From Sandaracinus amylolyticus (GTDB taxonomy: Bacteria; Myxococcota_A; Polyangia; Polyangiales; Sandaracinaceae), in NCBI RefSeq assembly GCF_000737325.1, contig NZ_CP011125.1, positions 8,432,001-8,496,000 on the forward strand: 64,000 bases of DNA, written 5' to 3'. A program made the translations under genes and the position numbers. Within the stretch, counting starts at the first letter, position 1. Each line of letters starts with the position of its first letter. The notes under the pieces are model-generated. The model searched no databases, was not told the origin of the DNA, and was given only the letters and a program-made list of their open reading frames with translations. This document shows positions 32,186 through 41,618 of the stretch, piece by piece.

Positions 32186-34348
32186 TCAGGGCTCGGCGAG
32201 GTAGGCCACGAGCGAGTACGGCCCGGGCGCGGTCGGCGCCTCGACGACGACGAAGTACGTGCCGGCGCGCAGCGTCGTGCTGATCACCGCGGGCATTCCG
32301 AAGCCGCACGACGCGTCCGAGGAGCGCACGGTGCACGTGCCCGCCTCGCGCACGCCGATCGCGAGCGGCTCGGTGCTCCCGCCGGTGCGGCGCGCGACGA
32401 ACGTCACGGCGCGCTCCTGCGTGAGCACGAGGCGGTGCACGGTGTCGACCGCGCCGTTGCCGCCGCACGAGAGCACGTCGTCCGACGCGGCGGTGAGGTC
32501 GGCGCGCGAGAGCACGGAGTCGGTGAGATCGATCGCGCCGCCGCACTCGTCGTTCGCGGGCGGGAACGTCGCGGGCGCGAGCATCGCCGAGACGGTCACG
32601 TCGCCGGTGAGCTGCGTCGTCGCGACGGTGACGTAGTGCGTGCCCGCGGGGACGCGCAGCAGGCGCTGGGTGACGCGCGGCGAGCCGCTCGAGCAGAAGG
32701 TCTCGGCCGCGCGATCGCCGCAGAGCGGCGAGACCGACGCGTAGTGCGGGCCACCGGTGTCCGTGGTGAGGATGACGTCCTGCACCTCGCTCGTGGTGAA
32801 CGCGAACGTCGCGTCGCGGAACGCCGCGGTGTCACCGCCGCAGCCGGTGCCGGTGTCGAGCGAGAGCTCCGAGATCGGCACGGTCGCGCTGCGGTTCGTC
32901 ACGTCGAGCGGCGCGACGCACGCGTCGCCGGGCTCGCGCACCGCGGCGGGCGTGATCGTCGCTTCGAGGCGCCAGGTGAGCGCGGTCGCGCTCGCCGACT
33001 CGATCAGCACGTAGTACGTGCCGGCCGCGAGCGACTGGCGGAAGAGCTGCGGCGAGCCGCTGGTCGCGCAGCCGATCGCGCCGAGCTCGTTGTCGCAGTC
33101 GCGCGTCAGCGCGAGGTACGTCGTCACGGGCGCGCCGGTGCTGGTCTCGGCGCTCAGCCGCACGTCGGACGTCTCGGTGAGCACGAGCCGGTACGCGACG
33201 TCGCGCGTCGGCGCGCCGCCGTTGCACGCGATCTCGTAGTCGTCCTCGACGTCGGCGAAGAGCCCGGTGAACACGCCGCCGCCCGAGATGTCGGTGGTGC
33301 CGGGGCCGCACACGTCGGTGTTCTCCTCGGCGCTCGGCGCGTCGAACGAGAGCGAGAGCGTGAAGGTCACCGCCGCGCTCGTGCGCACGACGAGCACGTG
33401 ATCGCCGGCGGGGAGCGCGCGCGTCGCGACCGCGTTGCCGCACGCGACGTCGGGGCCGTCGGCGCAACGATCGGCGGCGCGGATCGCGAGCGCGCCGGTG
33501 CCGGTCGACTCGAGGCGCAGCGACGCGGAGACGTCGCGCGGCTCGTCGAGGTGGAAGCGGAAGACGGTGTCGATGCCACCCGCGAAGCAGCTGAGCGGAT
33601 AGTGGTTGGTCGCGCCGCGCGTGGTGCGGACGTAGGTGCCCGGGCCCGGGAGCAGCTCGGCGCGCGCGCAGTCGTCGTTCGTCGCGCGGCACGCGAGCTC
33701 GTAGTAGTCGGTGACGCGGTTGCAGTCGTCGTCGAGGCCGTTGTCGCAGACCTCGGTCCCGCCGGGATGCACCGACGCGCCGACCGACGGATCGTCGTTG
33801 CAGTCGTCGCCGCCGCAGCGGTCGTCGCTGTGGCCGTCGCCGTCGAGATCGCGCGCGACGTACGCGCAGCCCGTGACCGGATCGCAGGTGCCGATGGTGC
33901 ACGGGTCGTCGTCGTTGCAGACGAGGCGCGGGCCCGGGACGCAGCCCACGCCGGGCACGCAGACCTCCGCGCCGTTGCACATGTTCGTGTCGGCGCACGC
34001 GGCGTCGTCGGGCGCGGGGTCGCAGGTGTCGGTGGCCTCGTCGCAGAGGTCGCCGGTGCAGTCGAGCTCGTCGACGCACGGCGGATCGCGCCGCACGCAC
34101 GCGCCGGAGACGCACTGCTCGACGCCGTTGCAGAAGCAGCCGTCGTCGCACTCGGTCGACGAGCCGCACGCCTCGCCGACGGTGTCGCCGCGCGAGCCGC
34201 ACTCGATCGAGCCCGCGTCGGGCGCTCCGGAGTCGGCGCTCGTCGCGTCGGCCTGAGAGCCGGCGTCGGATTCGCTCGGCTCACCGACGGTGCAGCCGCC
34301 GATCAGCGCGAGCAGGAGAGTGAGGACTGCGGTGTGAGTGCTGCGCAT
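32186..34348 (-). CDS. lipoprotein with MopE-type metal-binding motif and PPC-like domains
   Basis: A 720-residue lipoprotein (lipobox IGGC, Cys19). A low-complexity DAGSQADATSADSG tether and a Cys-rich region lead to a MopE-like putative metal-binding motif at about 165-215: DLDGDGHSDDRCGGDDCNDD, then VHPGGTEVCDNGLDDDCN. MopE of Methylococcus binds copper; whether this one does is unknown. The remaining 500 residues form four repeats of a beta-sandwich (PPC-like), each starting near a Cys with phrases like DTVFRFHLDEPRDV or HRLVLTQERAVTF and including AGTYYVLIES / AGTHYVTVAT / AGTYFVVVEA. The start at 34348 gives the only credible signal peptide. Confidence 0.85.
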   Translation of the reverse strand: MRSTHTAVLTLLLALIGGCTVGEPSESDAGSQADATSADSGAPDAGSIECGSRGDTVGEACGSSTECDDGCFCNGVEQCVSGACVRRDPPCVDELDCTGDLCDEATDTCDPAPDDAACADTNMCNGAEVCVPGVGCVPGPRLVCNDDDPCTIGTCDPVTGCAYVARDLDGDGHSDDRCGGDDCNDDPSVGASVHPGGTEVCDNGLDDDCNRVTDYYELACRATNDDCARAELLPGPGTYVRTTRGATNHYPLSCFAGGIDTVFRFHLDEPRDVSASLRLESTGTGALAIRAADRCADGPDVACGNAVATRALPAGDHVLVVRTSAAVTFTLSLSFDAPSAEENTDVCGPGTTDISGGGVFTGLFADVEDDYEIACNGGAPTRDVAYRLVLTETSDVRLSAETSTGAPVTTYLALTRDCDNELGAIGCATSGSPQLFRQSLAAGTYYVLIESASATALTWRLEATITPAAVREPGDACVAPLDVTNRSATVPISELSLDTGTGCGGDTAAFRDATFAFTTSEVQDVILTTDTGGPHYASVSPLCGDRAAETFCSSGSPRVTQRLLRVPAGTHYVTVATTQLTGDVTVSAMLAPATFPPANDECGGAIDLTDSVLSRADLTAASDDVLSCGGNGAVDTVHRLVLTQERAVTFVARRTGGSTEPLAIGVREAGTCTVRSSDASCGFGMPAVISTTLRAGTYFVVVEAPTAPGPYSLVAYLAEP

Positions 34349-34376
34349 GTGTAGCCGTCGGATCGAGGTCGGGCGT

Positions 34377-37300
34377 TCAGTCGAGGCGGAGCCAGCGCGA
34401 GGTCTCGTTGCGTCCGCTCGAGACGTCGATGACGAAGAGCGAAGGCCCGGCAGGGTCGAAGCCCATTCCCTGGCCCGCGGTGGAGCGCCAGATCGGTCCG
34501 GCGAAGCGCGGACCGGCGGCGCCGTCGGGATCGAGCACGAGCCAGACGTGCGCGGTGCTCGGACCGATGAACGCGAATTCGGTCGCGCGGAAGTAGAGCG
34601 CGTCGTTCGCGGGGTCGAGGAACACCGGCGACGCGAGCGCGTCGATCCGCGCGGCGACGAGCAGCTCGGGCGGCGACGCCGGGTTCGCGAGCGCGTCACG
34701 GCGCAGGCGATAGAGGCCGCCATCGGGGCCGACCTGCGACGTGAGATAGAAGTACGTCGCGTCGACGGCGAGGCCGCCCGCGCCGTTGAGCACGGTGTTG
34801 TGCCCGAGGCGCGTCGCAGGGCCGCCCGCGAGCGGGATCGAATAGAACGTGAGGGCCGGCGTCTCGGACCAGCTGCGCGTCGTCGCGACGATCACGTTCG
34901 CGCCGTCACGCGCGATCGCGGAAATCTCCTCTTCGACGTAGCCCGAGGGCGTCGGCGGGGTGTCGAGGAACGCCGGCACCGCGGCCGCGACGCCCGCTGC
35001 ATCGGCGACGCGCGCGAGGCGCGGCTCCATCGCGCCGCTCCCCGTCACGGTGCCGAGGATGCGCGCGCCGTCGAGGATCGCGCCGAACGAGAGCGTGCGC
35101 GGGGAGAGGCCCGCGACGCTCACCGAGAAGTCGGCGCCACCCGCGCGCGGCGCGGTCGCGATCTGCTCTCCGTCGAGACCGAGCACGAGGTGGCTCGGCG
35201 TCGTGACCATCCAGTGCACGTTGTAGAGACCGACGTTCTCCGCGCCGGTCGCCGGGAAGCGCACGCCGAGGTCGGTCTCGACGCCGCGCACGCCGCCGAA
35301 GTCGAGCTCCTCGATGGCGAGCGACGTGATCGCGGCGCTCGACTGCATCGCGATGCACACGTCCTGGCCCGCCGTGGTCGCGGCGAGGAGGCCCTCGCCG
35401 AGATCGGCGCCGCACCCGAGCTCCGTGCCGTCGGCGGCGACGACCGCGCCCCCGGTGGCCGCGTTGGTGCGGACGATCGCGAGGTTGCGCGTCGGCGTGT
35501 AGCGGTACCAGGTGAGCCCGCCCTCGCGCAGGCACGACGGCGCGTACGCGCGGTGGGTGCGATCGGGCATGACGTTGTTCGTGCCGGGGCTCAGCCGGAT
35601 CGCGTTCGCGCACGTGTCGCCGAGGCCCGGAGTGAACTCCGAGACGCGCACCGTCGCGCCGGGGAACGGCACGAAGCCCTCGATGAGCCCGCCGGGTCCC
35701 GACGCCTGCTGCGGCGCGACGAGCCAGGTGTCGAGGCGACCCGCGGGACCGTCGAGCGTGATCGTCGTGCCGCCCGACTCGGGCGAGAGGCGCGTCTCGC
35801 ACGCCGCGACGGTGCGCCCGGCGGTCGTGGGATCACACCCGCCGCGCGCGACCTCGACGTCGATGTGCGCGGTCGGTCCGAAGGGCGACGGATTGCCGAA
35901 GGGCACGACGTCGATCGTCACGAGGCTGTCGGCGCGCGTCTTGTCGAACGCGACGACCATGTCGTGGCCGAGGGGCGTCGTCGGATCGCACGACAGCGCG
36001 CCGCTCGGCGTGACCGTGCGGTCCATGCCGGTGATCAGGCCCTCGGGGACGACCCACACGTGCTCGCCGTCGGCGCTCGCCGGCGCGGTGTAGATCGTCG
36101 CGTCGGTCGCGCCGTCGTAGGGCGCGAGGCAGCTCTCGCCGTCGCGCGGATCGGCGTCCTCGGCGATGCGGACCATCGTCTCGCCGAACGTCTCGTAGTT
36201 GTTGATCCAGACGTAGTAGTCGCCGGGACCGACATCGAGCCACGTGTCGCTCTCGCCCGCGGGGCCCGCGCTCATGTACGAGCAGCGCAGCGGGCCCGCG
36301 GAAGCGGGCAGCTCGCACGTGCCCGCGGTCACCTCGAAGCTCGCGTAGCCGCCCACCGTGACGTGGAGCGCGGTGCCGCCCGCCGAGAGGCTCGGCGTGG
36401 TCTTGCGATAGCGGATCACGCCGTCGGGCAGCGTGAGCTCGCTGGTCATGCACGTGATCGCGCCGTCGTCGGCGATCACGCCCTCGTTCGCGACGAGCCA
36501 CTCGAGCGCGCCGTCGATCGACACGCCCTGCGCGTTGGTGAGCGCGTCGCCGCAGCGCTCGCCGGTCGGCGCGCGCAGCGCGAAGTCGAGCGCTCCGTCG
36601 GCGAGCCCTTCGTGCGACGCGTCGAGCAGCGTGCCGGTCGCGTCGCGGAACGCGGTGAGATCGATCGAGTAGCTCGCGCCCGCGTTGAGGCGCGCGCCGA
36701 CGGGGACCGTGAGCGACGTGCCCGCGATCGACCACGTGCCGCTCGCGGTGATCGACGCGCCGTCTCCGACGATCGTGACGTCGGAGGTCGACGTGTCCAT
36801 GGCCTCGCTGAACGTGATCGTGATCTCGAGCGGCGACGCGGACGTCGACGGCGCGACGTCGGTCGCGCCCTCGGCAGGCGTGCTCGAGACGACGTACGGC
36901 GCGTAGAGATCGCCCGTCGTGAAGTCGATCGCGCCGTCGACGAGGCGCACCGTTCCGTCGAGCGCGTTGCCCGCGACGTCGCGATACCCCTCGAGCGCGA
37001 CGCGGTGCGCGGTGAGGTTCTCGAGGCGTCCGGTGACGTCGAGCAGCAGGCGGCGGCCGCCCATGTCCCAGCTGCCCGTGAGCGTCGTCGCCGCGCCCGA
37101 GACGGTGAGCGCCGCGCTGCCCGCGGTCGGATCCATCGGCTCGGAGAAGAGGACGACGACCTGCGTGAGCGCGTCCCACGCGACGTCGATCTGGCCTTCG
37201 GAAGGGCTCGAGTCGGTCACGACCGGCGCGACGTCGTCGATGGCGGTGAAGTCGAGCGCGCCCTCCTCGCCCAGCGCGCTCGCATCGAGCGCGTTGCCCG

Positions 37301-37958
37301 CGAGGTCGCGCACGCCCGCGATCGTCACGCGGTACGCGCCCTCGTGCACGAGGCCGCTCACCGGGACGCGCAGCGTGCGCGCGTCGCTCCACGACGGCGT
37401 GCCGAGCGTCGGCGCGCCGTCTCCGGTGATCGTCATCGACGGCAGATCCCCGCGCACGCTCTCGCTCAGCTCGAAGACGATCTCCGTCGTGCCCACCGAG
37501 CTCGTCTCGCCCTCGGCCGGGGTGCTCGAGACGATGCGAGGCGGATCGAGATCGACCACCGCGAACGCGACCTCCACCGACATCGCGAGCGGGTTGCCCG
37601 CGACGTCGGTGAAGTCGTCGTCGACGATCACCGACACCGCGCCGCTCGGCAGCTGCGCCGCGGGGCGCACCGAGAGCTCGGTGCCCGACGCGTTCCACGA
37701 GGGCGCGCCGAGCGGGAGGTTGGTGTCCCCGCTGCGCACGACGAGCGCGCCGGCCTCGCGGTCCATCGGCTCCGAGAAGCGCACGCGGAGCGTCGCGTCG
37801 GGCGCGACGCCGGTCGCCCCGTCGGGCGGCGAGACCTCGACCACCGACGGCGGGGTCGTGTCACCGGAGGGCGGCTCGTCGTCGCCGCTGCATGCAGATG
37901 CCACGAGCGCGACCGCGAGCGAGCACGGGATGATCGACGAGCGTGCGTTCCTTGCCAT
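34377..37958 (-). CDS. Big_5 multidomain lipoprotein (paralogue C)
   Basis: A 1193-residue lipoprotein (lipobox VASAC, Cys23). Four Big_5-type Ig-like domains cover about 33-470. Each opens with the pattern PP.VV.SSPAEGATDV and carries RFSEPMD or a variant. A PPC-like pair follows (GERCGDALTNAQG ... WLDVGPGDYYVWINNYE), then a propeller-like C-terminal part with YFYLTSQVGPDGGLYRLRR and ending in RWLRLD. GGAGGAGG precedes the ATG. It is most similar to the preceding paralogue at 37989-41609; the two share a long ungapped nucleotide match. The role is probably cell-surface binding. Confidence 0.88.
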   Translation of the reverse strand: MARNARSSIIPCSLAVALVASACSGDDEPPSGDTTPPSVVEVSPPDGATGVAPDATLRVRFSEPMDREAGALVVRSGDTNLPLGAPSWNASGTELSVRPAAQLPSGAVSVIVDDDFTDVAGNPLAMSVEVAFAVVDLDPPRIVSSTPAEGETSSVGTTEIVFELSESVRGDLPSMTITGDGAPTLGTPSWSDARTLRVPVSGLVHEGAYRVTIAGVRDLAGNALDASALGEEGALDFTAIDDVAPVVTDSSPSEGQIDVAWDALTQVVVLFSEPMDPTAGSAALTVSGAATTLTGSWDMGGRRLLLDVTGRLENLTAHRVALEGYRDVAGNALDGTVRLVDGAIDFTTGDLYAPYVVSSTPAEGATDVAPSTSASPLEITITFSEAMDTSTSDVTIVGDGASITASGTWSIAGTSLTVPVGARLNAGASYSIDLTAFRDATGTLLDASHEGLADGALDFALRAPTGERCGDALTNAQGVSIDGALEWLVANEGVIADDGAITCMTSELTLPDGVIRYRKTTPSLSAGGTALHVTVGGYASFEVTAGTCELPASAGPLRCSYMSAGPAGESDTWLDVGPGDYYVWINNYETFGETMVRIAEDADPRDGESCLAPYDGATDATIYTAPASADGEHVWVVPEGLITGMDRTVTPSGALSCDPTTPLGHDMVVAFDKTRADSLVTIDVVPFGNPSPFGPTAHIDVEVARGGCDPTTAGRTVAACETRLSPESGGTTITLDGPAGRLDTWLVAPQQASGPGGLIEGFVPFPGATVRVSEFTPGLGDTCANAIRLSPGTNNVMPDRTHRAYAPSCLREGGLTWYRYTPTRNLAIVRTNAATGGAVVAADGTELGCGADLGEGLLAATTAGQDVCIAMQSSAAITSLAIEELDFGGVRGVETDLGVRFPATGAENVGLYNVHWMVTTPSHLVLGLDGEQIATAPRAGGADFSVSVAGLSPRTLSFGAILDGARILGTVTGSGAMEPRLARVADAAGVAAAVPAFLDTPPTPSGYVEEEISAIARDGANVIVATTRSWSETPALTFYSIPLAGGPATRLGHNTVLNGAGGLAVDATYFYLTSQVGPDGGLYRLRRDALANPASPPELLVAARIDALASPVFLDPANDALYFRATEFAFIGPSTAHVWLVLDPDGAAGPRFAGPIWRSTAGQGMGFDPAGPSLFVIDVSSGRNETSRWLRLD
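36520..37330 (-). repeat. long direct repeat, copy in paralogue C
   Basis: This stretch aligns without gaps, at a constant offset of 3630 bp, with 40150-40960 in the neighbouring paralogue, and most bases are identical. It covers Big_5 domains 2-4. Flanking parts of the two genes match less well, which suggests recent duplication or local gene conversion. Confidence 0.8.
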
Positions 37959-37988
37959 CGGGCGCCTCCTCCGGTGACCGAGATCGGA

Positions 37989-40900
37989 TCAGTCGAGCCG
38001 CAACCAGCGCGCGGCGCTCTGCACGCCCGCGGACGCGTCGATCACGAAGAGCGAGGGCCCGCTCGGATCGAACCCCAGCCCGCTGCCCACGGTGGTGCGC
38101 CAGATCGGCCCGGCGAACGCGGGGGTCACGCCGTCGGGATCGATGACGAGCCAGACCTCCGAGCTCGAGCTCGTGATCGAGATCGCCGTCGCGCGGAAGT
38201 AGAGCGCGTCGTTCGCGGCGTCGAGATAGACCGGCTGGTTGTTGAGGTCGACGGTCACCGCGACGAGGAGCTCGGGCGGCGTCGAGGGGCTCGCGAGCGC
38301 GCCGCGCGGCAGGCGGAAGAGCCCGCGCGTCGTGCCGACCATCGTCGTGAAGTAGAAGTACGTGGCGTCCGCCGCGAGGCCTGCGACGCCATCGAACGTG
38401 GTGTTCTCTCCGAGAAGCGTCGCCGCGCCACCGGCGATCGGGATCGAATAGAACTGCGTCGACGGAGGCGAGGAGAACGAGCGCGCCGTCGCGACGATCA
38501 CGTTGTCACCGTCGCGCGCGATCGCGTTGGTCTGCTTGGCGGCATAGCCGGTGGGCGCCGGCGGCGTGTCGACGAACGTCGCGGGGTCGGTGGTGAACGC
38601 GGCGCCCATCGCGTCGGTGACGCGCGCGACGCGCGGATCGGTGGCGACGCCGCTCGACATCGTCCCGATGATCGACGTGCCGTCGAAGAGCGCTCCGAGG
38701 CCGAGCTGACGCGTCGTGCCGCCCAGCGTCGAGAGCGAGAAGTCCGCGCCGCCCGCGATGGGCGCGCTCGCGACGATCCGCTGGTTGAGCCCGACCGCGA
38801 TGTGCGTCGGCGTCGTCGCGATCCAGCGCGGGCTCGAGAACCCGACGGTCTCGGGCGCGGTCGCGGGGAACGTGATCCCGAGATCGGTCGGCACGCCGCG
38901 CACGCCGCCGAAGTCGAGCTCCTGGATCGTCAGCGTCGTCGCGCCCGAGCCGGACGCGACCGCGATGCACACGTCCTCGCCGACCGTGGTGGGCGCGCTG
39001 ACGCCCGTGGTGAGATCGGCGCCGCAGTTGATCGTGCTCGCGCTCGCCGCGCCCACGAGGGCGCCGCGCGTCGCGACGTCGGTGCGGACGATCCCGAAGT
39101 TGCGCGTCGGCGTGTAGCGGTACCAGGTGAGGCCGCCCGACGGCAGGCACGACGGGGCGTACGCGCGGTGCGTGCGATCGGGCGCGATGGTGTTCGCGCC
39201 GGGGCTCAGCGGGATCGCGTTCGCGCAGGTGTCGCCGAGGCCCGGCGTGAACTCCGAGATGCGCACGGTCGCGCCGGGGAACGGCACGAACGCGGTGATC
39301 AGGCCGTTCGGCGGCGCGGGCTGCTGCGGCGCGGTGAGCCAGGTGTCGAGGCGACCCGCGGGACCGTCGATCGTGAAGCTCGCGCCGCCGCCGGGGCCGG
39401 TGAGACGCGTCGCGCACACCTCGATGTCCCGCCCCGCGGTCGTCGGGTCACATCCGCCGCGCGAGATCTCCACGTCGATGTGCGGGGCGGGCGCTCCGAA
39501 CGGCGACGCGCGGCCGAAGGGCACGACGCTGACGGTCACGAGGCTCGCGTCGCTGGTCTTGTCGAACGCGATCACCGCGTCGTGGCCGAGCGGCACGGTC
39601 GGATCGCACGAGAGCGGGCCCGGCCCGGCAGGCGTGACCGTGCGCTCCATGCCGTGGATCGTGCCGGTCGTGATCGCCCAGACGTGCTCGCCGTCGGCGC
39701 TCGCCGGCGCGGTGTAGATCGTCGCGTCGGTCGTGCTGTCGTAGGGCGCGATGCAGCTCTCGCCGTCGCGCGGCATCGCCTCTTCGGCGATGCGCACCGT
39801 CGTCTGCGCGAAGTCGTCGAAGTTGCTGACCCAGACGTAGTAGTCGCCGGGACCGACATCGAGCCACGTCTCGACGAGGCCGGTGTTGTCGGCGTTCATG
39901 TACGAGCAGCGCAGCTGGTCGGACGGATCGGCGGCGGGGAGCTCGCAGGTGTCCGAGGTCACCTCGAAGTTGAACCCGTTGCGCAGCGTGATGTGGAGCG
40001 CGGTGCCGCCCGCCGAGAGGCTCGGCGTGGTCTTGCGGTAGCGCACCACGCCGTCGGGCAGGACGGGGTTCGTGGGCGTGCAGGTGACCGCGCCGTCGTC
40101 GGCGGTCACGCCGCTCGCCGCGAGCTGCCACTCGAGCGCGCCGTCGACCGTCACGGCCTGCGCGTTGGTGAGCGCGTCACCGCAGCGCTCGCCGGTCGGC
40201 GCGCGCAGCGTGAAGTCCAGCCGGCCGTCGACGAGCCCTTCGTGCGCCGCGTCGAGCAGCGTGCCCGTCGCGTCGCGGAACGCGGTGAGATCGATCGAGT
40301 AGCTCGCGCCCGCGTTGAGACGCGCGCCGACGGGCACCGTGAGCGACGTGCCCGCGATCGACCACGTGCCGCTCGCGGTGATCGACGCGCCGTCGCCGGC
40401 GATCGTCACCTCGGTGCGCGAGGTGTCCATCGCCTCGCTGAACGTGATCGTGAGCTCGAGCGGCGTCGTCGGGGTCGACGGCTCGACGTCGGTCGCGCCC
40501 TCGGCAGGCGTGCTCGAGACGACGTACGGCTCGTAGAGATCGCCGGTGGTGAAGTCGATCGCGCCGTCGACGAGCAGCACGGTTCCGTCGAGCGCGTTCC
40601 CCGCGACGTCGCGGTAGCCCTCGAGCGCGACCCGGTGCGCGGTGATGTTCTCGAGGCGATCGGTGACGTCGAGCAGCAGGCGGCGTCCGCCCATGTCCCA
40701 GCTGCCCGTGAGCGTCGTCGACGCGCCGGAGACCGTCAGCGTCGCGGTGCCCGCCGTCGCGTCCATCGGCTCCGAGAAGAGCACCACGACCTGCGTGAGC
40801 GCGGCCCACGCGACGTCGACCTGGCCCTCGCTCGGGCTCGAGTCGGTCACGACCGGCGCGATGTCGTCGTCCGCCGTGAAGTCGAGCGCGCCTTCGTCGC

Positions 40901-41609
40901 CCAGCGCGCTCGCGTCGAGCGCGTTGCCCGCGAGGTCGCGAACACCGGCGATCGTCACGCGGTACTCGCCGTCGTGCGCGAGGCCGCTCACCGGGACGCG
41001 CAGCGTGCGCGCGTCGCTCCACGCGGGCGCGCCGAGCGCGGGCGTGCCCGCGCCGGTGATCGTCATCGTGGGCAGATCACCGCGCACGTCCTCGCTGATC
41101 ACGAAGACGAGCTCGGTGATGCCGGTCGACACCGTCGCGCCCTCGGTGGGCGTGGTCGACACGATCTGCGGCGCGACGAGGTCGAGCACCTCGAACTCGA
41201 CCTCGCCGCCCATCTCGAGCGCGTTGCCCGCGAGGTCCTCGAAGTCCGCGTCCACCGCGAGCGTCGTCGCGCCCTGCGGCATCGGCATCGCGGTGCGGAT
41301 CGAGAGCTCGGTGCCTTCGTCGTTCCACGAGGGCGCGCCGAGCGTCAGCGTCGTGTCTCCGCTGCGCACCACGAGCGTGCCCGCAGCGGGATCCATCGGC
41401 TCCGAGAACGTCACGCGCAGCGTCGTGTCCGGCGCCACCCCCGTGGCCCCGTCGGTGGGCGAGATCGAGATCACGCTCGGCGCGACGGTGTCGCCCGGGA
41501 CCGACGCGTCGTCGCCTCCCGTGCTCGAGTCGTCGTCGCCGCAGCCCGGCGCCGCGATCACGAGGACCGCCGTGCACCACCCCACCCATGAGCGAACGTG
41601 TCTGTACAT
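37989..41609 (-). CDS. Big_5 multidomain lipoprotein (paralogue D)
   Basis: A 1206-residue paralogue of its two neighbours. The signal MYRHVRSWVGWCTAVLVIAAPGC ends in lipobox AAPGC. A short GDDDSSTGGDDAS tether is followed by four Big_5 domains (PSVISISPTDGATGVAPD; FSEPMDPAAG; SSPSEGQVDVAW; SSTPAEGATDVEPS). After these come PPC-like modules (YVWVSNFDDFAQTT) and a propeller-like C-terminus ending RWLRLD. GGGGAG lies 3 nt before the ATG. It starts 9 bp after the stop of paralogue E and ends 30 bp before paralogue C starts, so all three are one transcript. Confidence 0.88.
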   Translation of the reverse strand: MYRHVRSWVGWCTAVLVIAAPGCGDDDSSTGGDDASVPGDTVAPSVISISPTDGATGVAPDTTLRVTFSEPMDPAAGTLVVRSGDTTLTLGAPSWNDEGTELSIRTAMPMPQGATTLAVDADFEDLAGNALEMGGEVEFEVLDLVAPQIVSTTPTEGATVSTGITELVFVISEDVRGDLPTMTITGAGTPALGAPAWSDARTLRVPVSGLAHDGEYRVTIAGVRDLAGNALDASALGDEGALDFTADDDIAPVVTDSSPSEGQVDVAWAALTQVVVLFSEPMDATAGTATLTVSGASTTLTGSWDMGGRRLLLDVTDRLENITAHRVALEGYRDVAGNALDGTVLLVDGAIDFTTGDLYEPYVVSSTPAEGATDVEPSTPTTPLELTITFSEAMDTSRTEVTIAGDGASITASGTWSIAGTSLTVPVGARLNAGASYSIDLTAFRDATGTLLDAAHEGLVDGRLDFTLRAPTGERCGDALTNAQAVTVDGALEWQLAASGVTADDGAVTCTPTNPVLPDGVVRYRKTTPSLSAGGTALHITLRNGFNFEVTSDTCELPAADPSDQLRCSYMNADNTGLVETWLDVGPGDYYVWVSNFDDFAQTTVRIAEEAMPRDGESCIAPYDSTTDATIYTAPASADGEHVWAITTGTIHGMERTVTPAGPGPLSCDPTVPLGHDAVIAFDKTSDASLVTVSVVPFGRASPFGAPAPHIDVEISRGGCDPTTAGRDIEVCATRLTGPGGGASFTIDGPAGRLDTWLTAPQQPAPPNGLITAFVPFPGATVRISEFTPGLGDTCANAIPLSPGANTIAPDRTHRAYAPSCLPSGGLTWYRYTPTRNFGIVRTDVATRGALVGAASASTINCGADLTTGVSAPTTVGEDVCIAVASGSGATTLTIQELDFGGVRGVPTDLGITFPATAPETVGFSSPRWIATTPTHIAVGLNQRIVASAPIAGGADFSLSTLGGTTRQLGLGALFDGTSIIGTMSSGVATDPRVARVTDAMGAAFTTDPATFVDTPPAPTGYAAKQTNAIARDGDNVIVATARSFSSPPSTQFYSIPIAGGAATLLGENTTFDGVAGLAADATYFYFTTMVGTTRGLFRLPRGALASPSTPPELLVAVTVDLNNQPVYLDAANDALYFRATAISITSSSSEVWLVIDPDGVTPAFAGPIWRTTVGSGLGFDPSGPSLFVIDASAGVQSAARWLRLD
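40150..40960 (-). repeat. long direct repeat, copy in paralogue D
   Basis: Partner of 36520-37330 (offset 3630 bp, no indels). Shared coding phrases include DMGGRRLLLDVT and GTSLTVPVGARLNAGASYSI. Confidence 0.8.
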
Positions 41610-41618
41610 CTGCTCCCC

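Noticed and set aside
34338-41591. Antisense open frame of 2417 codons on the plus strand opposite the Big_5 lipoproteins
   Set aside because: Its translation is Arg/His/Asp-rich low-complexity sequence with no domain. Long antisense frames are expected at this base composition opposite real genes with strong GC3 bias.
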